DNA of 64,000 nucleotides from Bettongia penicillata ogilbyi (Eukaryota > Chordata > Mammalia > Diprotodontia > Potoroidae), in the NCBI GenBank assembly GCA_023548195.1, contig JAJHZJ010000252.1:1061501-1125500 (forward strand), in the 5' to 3' direction. Position numbers and translations under genes: made by a program. Positions 35,195-47,311 of this stretch are shown piece by piece. Position 1 is the first letter of the stretch, and each line of letters starts with the position of its first letter. A model generated the notes under the pieces. It did no database searches, was not told the DNA's origin, and saw only the letters and a program-made list of their open reading frames with translations.

Positions 35195-35560
35195 TACCTG
35201 CTTTTTAACTCCCTTTTATATGCTATCCTTTCCCATTAGAATGCAAGATCCTTGAGGACAGACACTGTCTTTCTTTTTTACTTTTATTTGTATCCCCAGA
35301 TAGAGTCAAGAAGACTCATCTTTCTGATTTCAAATCCAGCCTCAGATACTAATAAGCTGTGCTACCCTGGGCAAGTCACTTAACCCTCAGGTTCCCCATC
35401 TGTAAAATGAACTGGAGAAGGAGATGGCAAACAATTTCAGTATCTTTGCCAAGAAAACCCCAAGTGGAGTCACAGAGAATAGGACACGACTGAAAAATGA
35501 CTAAATAACAAATTAGTACAATCCCTGGCACGTAGTAAGCACCCAATACTGACGGATTCT
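35195..35560 (+). mobile_element. L2 3' end split by a SINE
   Basis: L2 3'-end text ('gaatgcaagatccttgagga') breaks at about 35297 and resumes at about 35510 with 'acaatccctggcacgtagta'. The gap is filled by the SINE at 35297-35508. Confidence 0.7.
35297..35508 (+). mobile_element. tRNA-derived SINE inside L2
   Basis: 'tagagtcaagaagactcatc', 'gggcaagtcacttaaccctc' and 'gacacgactgaaaaatga' run through most of the family consensus. The first part of the tRNA head is missing. Confidence 0.85.
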
Positions 35561-36125
35561 TCCTAGGTCTGCTGGTCATTGCTGGAGAAAATAATGAAAT
35601 GAGCTAGTTTCACTCCCTACAAATTCATGGCATGTGAAGATCCAGGGGATAATTATGTGATCAGTGCTATCAGCACACCACTAAATGGGTAAAACAAAAC
35701 CAAATGCACAACTCACGTAAGTTTCAAAAGGTCCTGTTGAAGAAAATGAATTAGCCAATCCAGTTTCAAATGGACAGCTAGGACATGGAATTCAAGAATG
35801 ACTGGGGACGTTTGAGTGCTTCCAGGTGGGGCAGGGGGTGGGGGAATGATACTTCAGGTCTGTAGAATACCTGGTCCTATACCAACTGTGAACACACCAT
35901 TACCAGCACTCCTGTGAGGGTTCAAGGAAGAACCCTGAGCAGCACTGTGGTTGGAGGTTGGATGCTTCTGATGTCATTAATAATTAAAATCCTGTTTTTC
36001 AATCTGCCTTGAGACTTTGGGATGGCTATTTGGCTAAGGTCTACAGAGCTGTGCTTGTGTATAGTCTTTGATGAATGCAAAATCAGACTTAAGCAACTTC
36101 TTACTAATTCAGTGGCTGCTACTGC
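35561..36125. other. Unassigned sequence
   Basis: No gene, RNA or named repeat is recognised. Confidence 0.4.
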
Positions 36126-36129
36126 AGGA

Positions 36130-36310
36130 TGGGGAAAATAGCACTTATTAAGTGCCTAATATGTGCTAGGCATTGTGTAGATCCACAACAACTCTGTGAG
36201 GTAGGTGCTACTATTATTTCCATTTTACAGCTGGGAAAACTGAGGAAGACAGAAACACAGCCAGGAAGTGTCTGAGGTAGGATGTGAACTCAGGTCTTCC
36301 TGACTCCAGG
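36130..36310 (+). repeat. MIR-like SINE
   Basis: 'taagtgcctaatatgtgcta', 'caacaactctgtgaggtagg' and 'tgaactcaggtcttcctgac' in plus order. Confidence 0.75.
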
Positions 36311-36514
36311 CCTCTATACACTTTGCTACGAATTTGAAATATAGTGGGAAGTATCTTATAATTAGCCTAAGGATGACATATACAGTGACCTGGGAAGTCA
36401 GTTTTCTCAGTTCAGTTATGAATAATAAGCCTGAGAATGACTTTAAAAAATTATCTTTGTCCTTTGTGGTGGAGTTTGGGGGTGGGAGAAGGAACCCATT
36501 CAATGTTCCTAGAA

Positions 36515-37470
36515 AAAGACACAGGAAGGAAGATTGTGGGAAGATGGCAATGTGTTAGGACCTAGAGGAGCCCAGATCCCTCTCCCACCCCAAACACTCT
36601 GGTAAAGTTCCAAAAATAAAACAGAAGTAACAATGATAAAGAAAACCAAAAAGAAACATCTTCAAAGACCTCCATCCTGTTCAGGACCACAGAAAAAGAT
36701 CCTGTGGAAGCCTGGATGAGAGGCAAACCCATGGCAGGCAGAAGGGAAAGGGTGAACTCAGAGCAGGATTCAGGACCAGAGCAACATCCAGGTAGCTTAG
36801 CACCCGATTAGTACCACATGAGGCACAGCAGGATCTGGGGTGGTGCCAACCAGCATAGCACCCAGGCAACCCAACACCCAAACCACAGCAGGAGGGACTG
36901 AAGTAAAATCAGAACCGGGAAACCAAAGTACCTAGAGGAGGCCTGCTACCAAGGCCATCAAACAATGTCTGATTGCACCACCCTACCCCCAATCTCTATG
37001 TGGTCTGTTGGCCCCATAGCAAAGGACCAGAGCAACTCTGGATTCACAACTATATAAGAAGGAGAAGCAAGAGAAGGGGTCAAGGCCAAAACCTCAGTTG
37101 AACCATCAAGGAGCTGAACCTAAACCCAGTATTTGCTAGAGGAGGTGGGGCTACCACATTCAGGACCAATCACAGTCTATCTATCTACACTCTCCAAAAG
37201 TTAGGAGAGGGACTAGGGTCTGACCCAAGGACAAAGCTCCAACCCAGTCAACTGAAACTAGAAATATGAGTAAACAGAGAAAAACACCGAAAGCAGTGAA
37301 AACATTCTATGGACATAAAGTCAGAAAAATAGAGTAATTCCACAAATCCAAATATCTTCTCAGAGAAAGCATGTCCTTGCCACTGGCACTATAAGAGTAC
37401 CTGGAAGAAATGAAAAAGAGATACAAAATGTAATGATAGAAGAAACACCAGTTAGAGAAGAAAGAATTGC
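36515..37470 (+). mobile_element. Putative L1 5' region of another subfamily
   Basis: The segment opens with 'gggaagatggcaatgtg' (a YY1-type L1 start) and contains a long non-coding leader. Near 37267 an ATG begins MSKQRKTPKAVKTFYGH, which resembles the start of an L1 ORF1, and is followed by decayed A-rich sequence. It could be the 5' end of the same L1 as 39270-40440, but other repeats lie between. The assignment is tentative. Confidence 0.4.
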
Positions 37471-37483
37471 AAAGAGAATGACT

Positions 37484-37880
37484 TAATCAATAAATGTTTA
37501 TTAACTGCCTACTATGTGCTAGGTGAGGGCAGTGCAGTGGATGGAGAACTGGGCCTTAAGTCAGGAAGGTTTCTGAGTTCAAATCCAGCCTCAGACTCTT
37601 GCTAGCTGTTTGACCCTGGGCAAGCCACTTATCCCTGTTTGCCTCAGTTTCCTCATCTGTAAAATGAGCTGGAATGGCAAACCAGTCCAGTATCTCTGCC
37701 AAGAAAACCCCAAAGCGGACCATGAAGATTTGGACACGACTGGAAACAACTGAACGACAGCAATAACAAAATGAGTGTAAGCACTGGGTTAAGTGCTGAG
37801 GATAAAAGATGAGAGTCCCTACCCTCAAGAACCTCACCGCCCAGTGGGGAAGACAACACACAAACAAATATAGACAAAGC
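37484..37880 (+). repeat. Old repeat split by a SINE
   Basis: 'aataaatgtttattaactgc' and 'ctactatgtgctaggt' precede the SINE. After it, 'taagcactgggttaagtgct' and 'gtccctaccctcaagaacct' continue the same repeat type seen at 59518. Confidence 0.65.
37523..37765 (+). mobile_element. tRNA-derived SINE nested in an older repeat
   Basis: 'gtgcagtggatggagaactg', 'tttgcctcagtttcctcatc' and 'tttggacacgactggaaaca' give a near full-length unit. Confidence 0.85.
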
Positions 37881-37904
37881 AAGCACATAGAGGATTGTTG
37901 CTAT

Positions 37905-38085
37905 CCAAGTCATTTCCTTCTCCAGCTTATTTTACAAATGAGGAAACTGAGGTAAACAGGGTTAGCTGACTTGCCCTGGGTCACACGGTTAGTGTCTGAG
38001 ACCAGATGTCAACTCAGGAAGATGAGTCTTCCTGACTTCAGGTCTGGCTCTTTATCCACTGTACCACCTAGCTGTCCCCCACACA
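37905..38085 (-). mobile_element. tRNA-derived SINE (minus), 3' truncated
   Basis: 'catttccttctccagcttat' to 'gtaccacctagctgtccccc' in minus orientation. The far 3' tail of the unit is missing on the low-coordinate side. Confidence 0.8.
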
Positions 38086-38099
38086 AGTTTGATTATTTG

Positions 38100-38860
38100 C
38101 TGATAACAAAGAGAAGGAAGATACGGTAATTAAGAGAGGTTGGGGAAAGCTTCTTATAAAAGATGAGATTTTAGTTGGGACTTAAAGGAAGTTATGGAGG
38201 GCAGTACTCAGAGTGGAGAAAGTGTGGTGGACAGTCAGAGAAAATGTTCAGAATAAAAGAGTGTCTTGTTCATGTAACAGCCAGGAGTCTAGTGTCACTG
38301 CTAGAAGAGTATGTGTCAGGAGGTAAGATTTAAGAAGACTGGAAAAGTAGGAGGGAGCTGGCTTATGAACAGTTTTGAATGTCAGGCATAGCATTTTTCA
38401 TTTGATTTATTTTACTCTGGAGCCACTGGCATTTATTGTGTGAGAAGAGAGTGACATGGTTAGAAATGCACTTTAGGAAAACCATGTTGGTGGCTGGATG
38501 GAGAATAGATGGGAGTGGGACTTGAGGCAAGCCAGCCCACCAGCAGGCTATTGCAGGAATCAAGGTATGAAGTGAGGAGGACCTGCACCAGGGCAGTGGC
38601 ATTGTCAAAGCAGAGAAGAGAGCATGTATGAGAGATGTTGATTAGGTGAAGTCGACAAGCCTTAGAAACAGACTGGATATGATAATGAGGAATCCAGGGT
38701 GACTCCTAGGTTGTGAGCCTGAGAAACTGGGAGGATGGTGTTACCTTCTACAGTAGCAGGGAAGGTAGGAGATGGGAGCAGGGAGTGTTTAGCAGGAAGA
38801 ATGATGAGTTCTATTTCAGACCTGTTTAAGATATCTACTGGACATCTAGCTTAAGAAAAC
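38100..38860 (-). mobile_element. L2 LINE fragment (antisense)
   Basis: 'ttttgaatgtcaggcatagc', 'gcaggctattgcaggaatca' and 'gatgagttctatttcagacc' are antisense L2 3'-region blocks in the order expected for a minus-strand copy. It shares them with 8295-9060. Confidence 0.65.
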
Positions 38861-38951
38861 TATAAGTCAGACAAAAAGTAATGTCTACAAGAGATACGAA
38901 ATATTAAAAACAAAATAAAAAATTTGTAAAAATAAAATTTAAAGTCCATCC

Positions 38952-39107
38952 TAGGGGTCAGCAAGCTATGGCCCACAGGCCAAATCTGATCCTTTGCACA
39001 TTTTTGTATGGCCTGTGAGCAAAGAATGGTTCCTACATTCACACTTACATTTAAAACGCAGGTAGTGGACAGGATTTGGGTTGCAGGTCATAGTTTGCAG
39101 ACCCCTA
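38952..39107. mobile_element. hAT-type MITE
   Basis: The left end TAGGGGTCAGCAAGCTATGG and the reverse complement of the right end (TAGGGGTCTGCAAACTATG) are near-identical inverted termini of the CAGGGGTC class, with C to T at the first base. The flanking 8-mers (gtccatcc and gtttatgc) match at 5 of 8 positions, too weak to prove the duplication. Confidence 0.65.
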
Positions 39108-39269
39108 GTTTATGCTATCCAAAAGAACTGACATGGAAAATAGGCCAAGGACAGTCAATCTAAGAATGGCTACTCATGATCAAAAGTGGGGAAAACAGAC
39201 CTAAATACTATTATTTCCAGGAATCATGATTGAAAATTGCTGCAATCTCTAAAATAAGGGAGCGAAGAA

Positions 39270-40440
39270 AAATAGAGAGACCCAGCCAGTTACCTCCTGA
39301 AAGAAACTGTAAAATGAAAACTCCCAGGAAAGTCAAAGCAAAAATCTAGAACTTCCAAGTCAAAGAAAAAGCATTGTACACAATCAAAAAAAGAAAAATT
39401 TCACATACTAATGAGCCACTGTCAGAATCACACAAGACCTGGTAGCTGTCATTGTAAAGAAGAGGAGGACTTGAAATATAATATTCCACAAGGCAAAAGA
39501 TAAAGCCTTATGAATCAAGAATAATCTATCTGGCAAAAACGGAGTATATATCTGGGGAGGTAAGGGGGAAATTACTTTTAATGAAACAATGGATTCCCAA
39601 ACATTTCTAGTGAAAAGGCCAAAACTGAACAGAAACTTTGAATGAAAATGCAGGAGTTAAAGCAAACATAAAACACTGAATCACTTGATTAAATGGGAAG
39701 GATTGTTTGACGTATTGTTTACATTAGAATAAAGGAGAAGAAACAAAAAGGCCTACTCAGAGTCCTGATATCTTCAGGTGTCATAAAGACAGTGTAATAA
39801 AATATGAAGAGACGAAGGATTATAAAACTGTGCATATCCTTTGACCTAGCAATACCACTACTAGGTCTGTGTCCCAAAGAGACTTTTTAAAAAAACAGGC
39901 AAAAGGATTTATCTGTACAAAAATATTTATAGTGCCTCTCTCTGGGGTGGCAAAGAATTGAAAATTGAGGTGATGTCCATCAATTGGGGAATGACTAAAC
40001 AAACTGCGGTCTGTTGTGCCCTAAGAAATGACCAGCAAGCCATAATTTCAGAAAAACCTGGGAGGACTCATATGAACTGATGCACAGTGAAGTGAGCAGA
40101 ACAAGGAGAACTTTGCACACAGTAGCAGCAGTATAGACACAATATATCAAGTGTGAAAGATTTAGCTACTTGGATCAACACAATGACCTATGGGTTCAAA
40201 AGTACCCCGTAGTGAAAGAGGCTATCCACCTCCGCAGAGAGAACTGATAAATTCTGAGTGCATTGAGAATACTTTTTTCACTTGGAAATGTTTTGTATGA
40301 CTTCACATGGATAATTTATATCATATTGTTTGCTATGTCAGTGGGTAGGGGAGGGACAGAAAGGAGAAAGAGAATTTGGAACTCAAATTTTTAAAAAAAT
40401 AAATGTTTAAAAATAAATTTAAAATGTTTTTTGAAGTACA
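39270..40440 (+). mobile_element. L1 with ORF1 end joined to ORF2 end
   Basis: 39270-39780 resembles the C-terminal third of L1 ORF1 ('gaatcacacaagacctggta', 'gaatcaagaataatctatct'). From about 39820 the sequence is the C-terminal part of ORF2 ('tatcctttgacctagcaata', 'ccatcaattggggaatgact') and then the 3'UTR to an A-rich tail at 40390-40440. Most of ORF2 is missing. It is an old copy with no frame left. Confidence 0.7.
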
Positions 40441-41745
40441 AAGATAGTGAAACACATGTGTAAGGAATACATCTAATGAACACACCTCATAACTACAGAA
40501 CTGCTGCTCTTAAATGAACCTTCATTCTCCAGAGAGTCCTCATGAAGTTCTTTGCAGATCATGGTATCAGTAACAGACCAGTTGCTTCACTGCTCAGCTA
40601 AACTGGCTCCCTGAAAAGTGTAATATCTTTGCTGGATAAGGTTGTTAGGCTAGTTCTTGACAGAGTGGGGCATCTCTATTGGATGGGCAGATCTGATAGA
40701 CTTTGGAGTTCATCCTTCAACGGGAAGCTTTAGCCTTCATCACCTCCAGACTCTGTCCAACACTGGATTCTTTCCACTGTGGTGTTATCATGCTGTTTAT
40801 AGTTGGAGTGTTATTGTACTCTTATGGAAAGTGCAGGCCCCCTTAGACTTGTCTCCTCCTAAGCAAGAGGTGGGGGAGGTACAGCCTCTCTAGTTCTTTC
40901 TGGTTCAGAGCTGGTTTCCCTTTGTGACCAGTTGGTTACATTTCTGATTCCTTTTGGGGACTTACAAAACCAGCGTGGGGAGATAAAGGTATCAAGGCAG
41001 CCTGTCTTCTGGGGCACATCTCTTCATTGTCTTTGCTCCTTTTTCATAAGCATTTGAGCTTATAACACCCCCGCCCCCCCCCAAATATATAACTTAGAAG
41101 CTTCTAACACCTAGAACTCTTCACTTAAGCCTGAAAGATCCTCATCTTTACATTTTATTATTTCTGTTTTTATCCCTTATAACCTTCAACTTTGCTAAAG
41201 TCTAAACACATACAATCTTGAGATTTTAATTGCTTTCCCCTCCAGTGCCTCTCACTTTCTTGAGATAATACTAATCATAATATTCCATCAACCTTCTCTG
41301 TCAGACTTTTAAAAACTAGTTTATGTTCTAAGCCTGTGTCACCCTGGTCCGCCTTGTCTCTTTACTTGGCAATTAAGTCAAGTGTCTGCTGACTAAAGAG
41401 CTTTTTAGTCTTCATATTATGGTGATTAATTTATCTTGGTTCAACTTCTGCATGGTATCGTTGCACGCCATGTCCTTCCTTTTCTTCCACTTCTCATTTT
41501 TCATCATCAACAACTCATAATAAGCGGTCACATTGGAGTTGTTTTGAACTGTATGCCACGTATTTTCTCGTTTGTATTCTTCCAACTTTGTATAAAATAT
41601 TATCCTTGCTCTAACAACTCAGGAGTTTGAGCTAACAGACAAGGAATGGCTTTCACATCAGTTATGATTTATTTTCTGTCCATTAAAGGGCAATCAGTTT
41701 AACTTCTTCTGCAGGTCTGCCTTGATATACAGGCACCAGGTTACT
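40441..41745. other. Unassigned sequence
   Basis: No gene is supported and no repeat named. A C-rich run lies near 41070-41083. Frames at 40657-40893 and 41436-41630 have no domain. Confidence 0.4.
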
Positions 41746-41749
41746 GATG

Positions 41750-42005
41750 TGCTGTTGTTCAGTTGTTTCAGTCCTTTCTCTTTGTGACCCCATTTGGGGT
41801 TTTCTTGGCAAAGATACTGGAGTGGTTTGCTATTTCTTTCTTCTGCTCATTTTACAAATTAGGAAATGAGACCAACAGGACTAAGTGACTGGCCCAGAGT
41901 CACACAGCTAATTAAGTGTCTGAGGTCAGATTTGAACTCAGGAAAATGAGTCTTCCTGACTCCAGGCAAGGCACTCTATCTACTGTGCCACCTAGCTGCT
42001 CCATG
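41750..42005 (-). mobile_element. tRNA-derived SINE (minus), full length
   Basis: 'ccatttggggttttcttggc', 'agtcacacagctaattaagt' and 'gtgccacctagctgctcc' in minus orientation. Confidence 0.88.
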
Positions 42006-42121
42006 CTAAATAGTCTCATATATATGTGTGTGTGTTTATATGTGTATATACGTATGTATGTATCTATACATGTGTATATATAAAAGTCATGTAATATATT
42101 AGTCATGTTATTTCTGTATGT

Positions 42122-42133
42122 ACACACACACAC

Positions 42134-42185
<52 letters not shown>

Positions 42186-42200
42186 TATATATATATATAT
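42122..42200. repeat. (CA)n followed by (TA)n microsatellite
   Basis: An almost pure CA tract (42122-42172) runs straight into a TA tract to about 42200. A further TATG-rich stretch lies at 42020-42080. Confidence 0.97.
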
Positions 42201-42209
42201 ATACATATT

Positions 42210-42950
42210 CACATGTGTATAATCAGGGGAATACAGAATTTTTAGGATAACCATAAAGTTAATAGTTGAAGTCATGAACTTTGCTAAATGTATTTTCTAA
42301 TAAGAGCTGCACATCACCCCTTCTTACTGCCACACAATTTAGGGTTTCCCAAGGGGCTCAGCTTATTACATGCTGACATTTTGCTAACATTCCTGGTTTA
42401 CATGGACTTTTGCTTACTACTGAAGAGCAAGAGTTCTGTAATACTGACACTGATGGTGGTACTAATGCACATTCAAAGACACCATCCCACCTCTGGCCTT
42501 TTCTTCCAGGACCCATTTTTCACTCCAGCTGTAGCTTGATTTCCAGTTGCCGATGTCTTCCCAGATGTTTGCTCTGTGTACTACACATTTTTCTGTAGAT
42601 ACGCAATAGGACTGAGGAGCCTGCAAAAGGATGCTCTTAGGGTTCACCAAGCATCTTTGTCTACCCTCTTGGTTCAGTGTTTCTAATTAGTGCCATGTGT
42701 GATCTAACTGACCCCTTCCCTTGGATGTTTTTATAATAAACACCAAGCACCAAACCCCCTTTCTCTGAGCTTCAGCTTTACTCTTACAGGGAGAGCTGAG
42801 TTCCTCTGGGTGTTAATTAAGTTCAGCTGTAAGCTAATCAACCCTCCAGGTGTTCATTTGGTAATCGTGACAACCCATACCCCAGGCTCTACCACTAATG
42901 AAGAGATAAAGTTACTATATTGTTCAGCACTTCTGTGTAAGCTAAAGGGA
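42210..42950. other. Unassigned sequence
   Basis: No gene is supported. Plus and minus frames at 42288-42650 overlap, with no domain. Confidence 0.4.
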
Positions 42951-42954
42951 AAAG

Positions 42955-43225
42955 TTAGACAGAAAAGAGGAAGGTGGGGTGCAGGAGAAGTGTGGAGGAA
43001 GAGAGGTCAGAGGAAAAGGGGGAGAGGGAGAAAGGTAAAGGGAAAAAGAGAAAGTGATCTGTGAGGAAGAGGAAATAGAGGACAGAGGGAACCAGGGAGA
43101 GAAGCGAGAGAGAGACAGAGAGACAGAGACAGACAGAGAGACACAGAGAGACAGACAGATGGAAAGGAAAGAGAGAGCAGAAGAGGAGGAATTGGTGGGG
43201 AAGGAAGGGGAAGGTTTGGAAAGAG
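42955..43225 (+). repeat. Polypurine low-complexity tract
   Basis: About 270 bp of G/A-rich sequence with few pyrimidines, including GAGA and GACAGA runs. The Arg/Glu-rich frames are artefacts. Confidence 0.85.
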
Positions 43226-43295
43226 GCGAAATTTAGGCCTACTCCCAGGAAAACTTGCTGAAAATTAGAGTTAAAGTGAAATGAGTGGTCTTAAG

Positions 43296-43410
43296 ACAAG
43301 GTCCTTGGGTGTGGTCTTTTGACTGAGTCCGTTTTACAGAACAAATTCTTTATTAAGGGGATTTGTTCTGTAAAGTTTGGATTCAGTCAAATGGCCTCAC
43401 TAGGGTTTAC
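43296..43410. mobile_element. Partial hAT-type foldback element
   Basis: ACAGAACAAATTC faces its complement (GATTTGTTCTGT) across a short loop, and 'tcttttgactgagtc' faces 'ggattcagtcaaa' further out. The same nested palindrome is in the complete copy at 53481-53676. The outer terminal repeats are missing here. Confidence 0.7.
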
Positions 43411-43829
43411 TCTATATTTATGTTAAGTAACAAGCGTGGTAAAGAGGGAATCTTTGTCTACTCATATATTTATTGTGAAAGTTTCTCACATTTCCCCACT
43501 GAATGTAATGCTAGCTTTTGGATTTATATAATTTTTATCATAGATCTTTCCATGCCTATACTTTTAGGTTTAGAGTTAATTTTTTTTTAAGCTTAAATGA
43601 ATGTTGTACTTTGTCAAAGGTTGTTTTTCTTCATTTATTGGTATCATCATGTGGTTTGGAATGTTTTGTTTTTAAAATGATTAATTATATTGTTTTCCTA
43701 ATATTAAACCAAACTAGCTTCTCTGGTAGAACTCAAACTTGATCGTAGTGGATTTTTTTTGATAATTTGCTATGCTATTTTTGCCAGGATGTTGCATTTA
43801 TGTAACAAATTTGTAGTAGATAGTATTAA
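43411..43829. other. Unassigned AT-rich sequence
   Basis: No gene is supported. Two overlapping plus frames of 74-75 codons show only hydrophobic, AT-driven composition. Confidence 0.4.
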
Positions 43830-44480
43830 AGTTTTATTCAGATTTGTTCAATAACTCCAGGCATATACAGGAGTAAAGGCAGCAGATGGTGGGAGTAACT
43901 TGAGCTGGGGTTTAGCAGAATAAAACTGATGATAGGGTAAGAGGGAAAGGAATTGGAGAAAAGAGAACAATGTAGAGTTGAACTGGTTCAACAAATGGTG
44001 AAGATGGGGAAGGGAGAGTATGGTCGATGCAGGGATAATGCTAGAGGAAAGAACTGATGGGTGGAGAGATTGAGAGTCCCTGTAAGAATGAAGAATAGGG
44101 TTAGGAGCTGTATCACAGAGAAGATGGAATGATTTTTTAAAAAGATTATAATCAGATAAAGAAATTTCAGAGTTTATCAACATGGAAGTGGGTGAGGTCA
44201 AAGTCAAAGGTCTGACCTTGACACAGGTATGTAAGAGATAGGTCATGGGAAATGGTTAATTTGAGGAGCCATAAGATTAGGGTTGAGGAGAGGAGAGACA
44301 CAGACCTTTAAGACCCTGAAGATCCAGGCACTGAACTCAATGAAGGAGAATGCCCTGAAGATTGGTATATTCCAGAAAACAATTCCAAAAAACCAAGTTC
44401 AAAAGATGTCATTAACTAGGGAACTCGGGGATAGTATCTGCTTGAGTCTCTCATCTCCATAAACAGTGTTATCCAGGTTG
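43830..44480 (-). mobile_element. L2 fragment, end of endonuclease domain
   Basis: The minus frame at 43848-44246 (132 codons) contains MLINSEISLSDYNLF, the S-D-H-like end of a LINE apurinic endonuclease domain (here S-D-Y), then the linker region before the RT. The final His is replaced, and no other catalytic block is visible in the frame. It is an antisense L2 relic, not a gene. Confidence 0.6.
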
Positions 44481-45300
44481 AAAACCTAGGTGCTCAGGGC
44501 CACAAGAAAGAAGGATAAGGGACAGAAGAGAGGAGGGAAGGGAAGGGGGCTTTGGAAGTGGGAATACAAAACGTGTGAAGGTGAAGGGAGATGCAGGCTT
44601 ACAATGATGGTGAAAAGTCAGGAATCTAACTCTGGGGAGATGAACACTGAATTCTGGGAAGCAAATGGTACTTTCCTGACAACAGGAAAAAAGCAAAGTC
44701 AAGAAGAAGATAAGGCAGAGAAGCAGAAGATGAGCAGGAGTGGCATCTTCACAGAGCTAACACTTAGGAAACTCCCTGCAATGTAGGGAATTCAAGGCTA
44801 TGTTAAAAAAAAACCCCAACAGAATAGAGCCTCTCCTAGAGCGGCTTGGTGGGAGGAAGATGAACCATATTCCTCATAGTAGCCCTGTTCAGGCAGAAGA
44901 AAGGGAAAGAATTCTCTAGGGAAAGGAGGGAAGACACCAAGCTAAATGAGTCCTGCAGTGGCCCCAAAGTGGAGACAACTAGGCAGACAATTTAGGGGAG
45001 CTTTCTGGCTTATTAGAACAAAGTAGCACCCTTTCTACTTATTATCTTTGCCCACTAGGAAATCTGTTCCATGATGCTTACACATAATTTGTAACAGATT
45101 TTCCCCCTACTTCTATGTATTTTGGTTCATATTCTTTGTCACATCCTTCTACTAACTCCTTACCTTTAGGGTCTTTGTTTCACATAGTTCTCAATTCACC
45201 AATTCACTCACTCCTGTTCTTTTGTCTTCTGTTTTTATAGCACCCAGCTACAGCAACTTTTTAAAGCCTTTCTCATGGAGCTGGGTGTGCAATCAAGCTA
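44481..45300. other. Unassigned sequence
   Basis: Purine-rich text at 44490-44760 gives overlapping frames on both strands. No domain or named repeat is seen. Some of it may extend the neighbouring L2. Confidence 0.4.
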
Positions 45301-46147
45301 TTTTTTTAATGTAACTTTTTTTTTTATAATTTACTTATTTTTAGATTTCGACATTAAATTTACACAAAATTTTGAGTTCCAATTTTTCTCCCCATCTCTC
45401 CCCTCCCCCACCCCATAATATTTTGTATTCTGATTACCCCTTCCCTCAATGTGCCCTCCCTTCTATCACACCCCACCCTTCCCTTATCCCCATCTTCTCT
45501 CTTTTCTTGTAGGGCAAGATAGAGTTGTAAGACCCATTACCTGTATTTCTTATTTCCCAGTTATATGCAAGAACAATTCTCAACATTCATTCCTTAAACA
45601 TTGAGTTCCAACTTCTCTCCCTTCCTCCCTCCCCACCCATCCCCACTGAGAAGGCAAGAAATTCAATACAGGTTACATATGTGTAGTTTTTCTAAAGATT
45701 TCCATAACAGTCATGTTGTGTAAGACTCACTATATTTCCCTCCATCCTACCCTGTCACCCATTTATTCTGTTCTCTCATTTGACATTGTCCCTCCCCCAA
45801 AGTGTTTACTTCTAGTTATTCCCTTGTCCCATTTGCCATCCCTTCTTTCATCCCCCTACCCCACTTGTCCCCTTCTCCCCTACTTTCCTGTAGTGTAAGA
45901 AAGATTTTCATACCAAATTTAGTGAGCATGTTATTCCTTCCTTAAGCCAAATGTAGTGAGAGTAAGCTTTACTCTTCCCCTCTCACCTCCTCCCTTTTCT
46001 CCTCCATTGAACAGGATTTTTCTTATTTCTTTTATGAGTGATGATTTGCCCCATTCCATTTCTCCCTTTCTCCTCCCAATATTTTCCTCTCTCACCCCTT
46101 AATTTTATTTTTTTTAAGGATAGCATCTCTTCTGATTCAACTCAATC

Positions 46148-46156
<9 letters not shown>

Positions 46157-46191
<35 letters not shown>
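46157..46191. repeat. (TG)n microsatellite inside HAL1-like copy 1
   Basis: An uninterrupted TG repeat just downstream (element sense) of ORF1. Confidence 0.95.
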
Positions 46192-46194
<3 letters not shown>

Positions 46195-46307
46195 ATCCCT
46201 CCAACTACTGAAATACTGGATTCTTTAGGAATGTAAACAGTTCAGCTTTAGAAAGTCCTTTATGATTTCTCTTCCTGTTTACCTTTTCATGCTTCTCTTG
46301 ATTCTTA

Positions 46308-47311
46308 TGTTTGAAAGTCAAATTTTCTATTCAGTTTTGGTCTTTTCATCATGAATGCTTGAAAGTCCTCTATATCATTGAATGACCATTTATTCCCTTG
46401 AAGTATTATACTCAGTTTTGCTGGTAGGTGATTCTTGGTTTAATCCCAGTTCCTTTGATTTCTGGAATATCCTATTCCAAGCCCTTTGATCCATTAATGT
46501 AGAAGCTGCCAGATCCTGTGTTATCCTGATTGTATTTCCACAATACTTGAATTATTTCTTTTGAGCTGCTTGCAATATTTTCTCCTTGACCTGGGAACTC
46601 TGAAATTTGGCCACAAATATTCCTAGGAGTTTCTCTTTTTGGGTCTCTTTCAGGAGGTGATTGGTAGAATCTTTCAATATTTATTTTGCCCTCTGGTTCT
46701 CAAATGTCAGGGCAGTTTTCCTTGATAATTTCAAGAAAGATAATATCTAGGCTCTTTTCTTGATCATGGCTTTCAAGTAGTCCCATAAGTTTTAAATTGT
46801 CTCTCCTGGTTCTATTTTCCAGGTCAGTTGTTTTTCCAATGAATGTTTCACATTATCTTCTATTTTTTCAATCTTTTGGTTTTGTTTTTTAACTTCTTGG
46901 TTTATCTCATAGTCATTAGCTTCCCTGAACTCCACTCTCTCTTTTAAAGAACTACTTTGTTCAGTGAACTTTTGAACCTCCTTTTCCATTTGGCTAATTC
47001 TGCTTTTTAAAGCCTTCTTCTCCTCACTGGCTTTTTGGACCTCTTTTCCCATTTGAGTTAGCCTATTTTTAAAGGTGTTATTTTGTTCAGCATTTTTTTT
47101 GGTTCTCCTTTAGCAAGCTGCTGACTAGCTTTTCAAGCTCTTCTATGGCTTGAACCCATTTCATATTCATTTCGGAGGTACTGAAGGCAGAAGCCTTGAC
47201 TTCCTCTGACAGTGTGCCTTGCTCTTCCTCATCTGAAAGGATGGAAGGAGTCACCTGTTCACTAAGAAAGTAACCTTTTATGGTCTTATTTTTTCCCCCT
47301 TTTTGGGGCAT
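46308..47311 (-). pseudogene. L1-type ORF1, broken (copy 1)
   Basis: The start at 47311 reads MPQKGGKNKTIKGYF, matching the better-preserved ORF1 at 51019. The frame is open to 47087, then continues in another frame (46792-47052), which carries coiled-coil text (MGKEVQKASEEKKALKS). C-terminal RNA-binding-domain sequence can be followed to a stop near 46308. It has several frameshifts and stops. The intact protein would be the RNA-binding chaperone that packages L1 RNA. Confidence 0.75.

Noticed and set aside
43054..43236. Arg/Glu-rich frame resembling an SR protein
   Set aside because: It is the translation of a polypurine tract.
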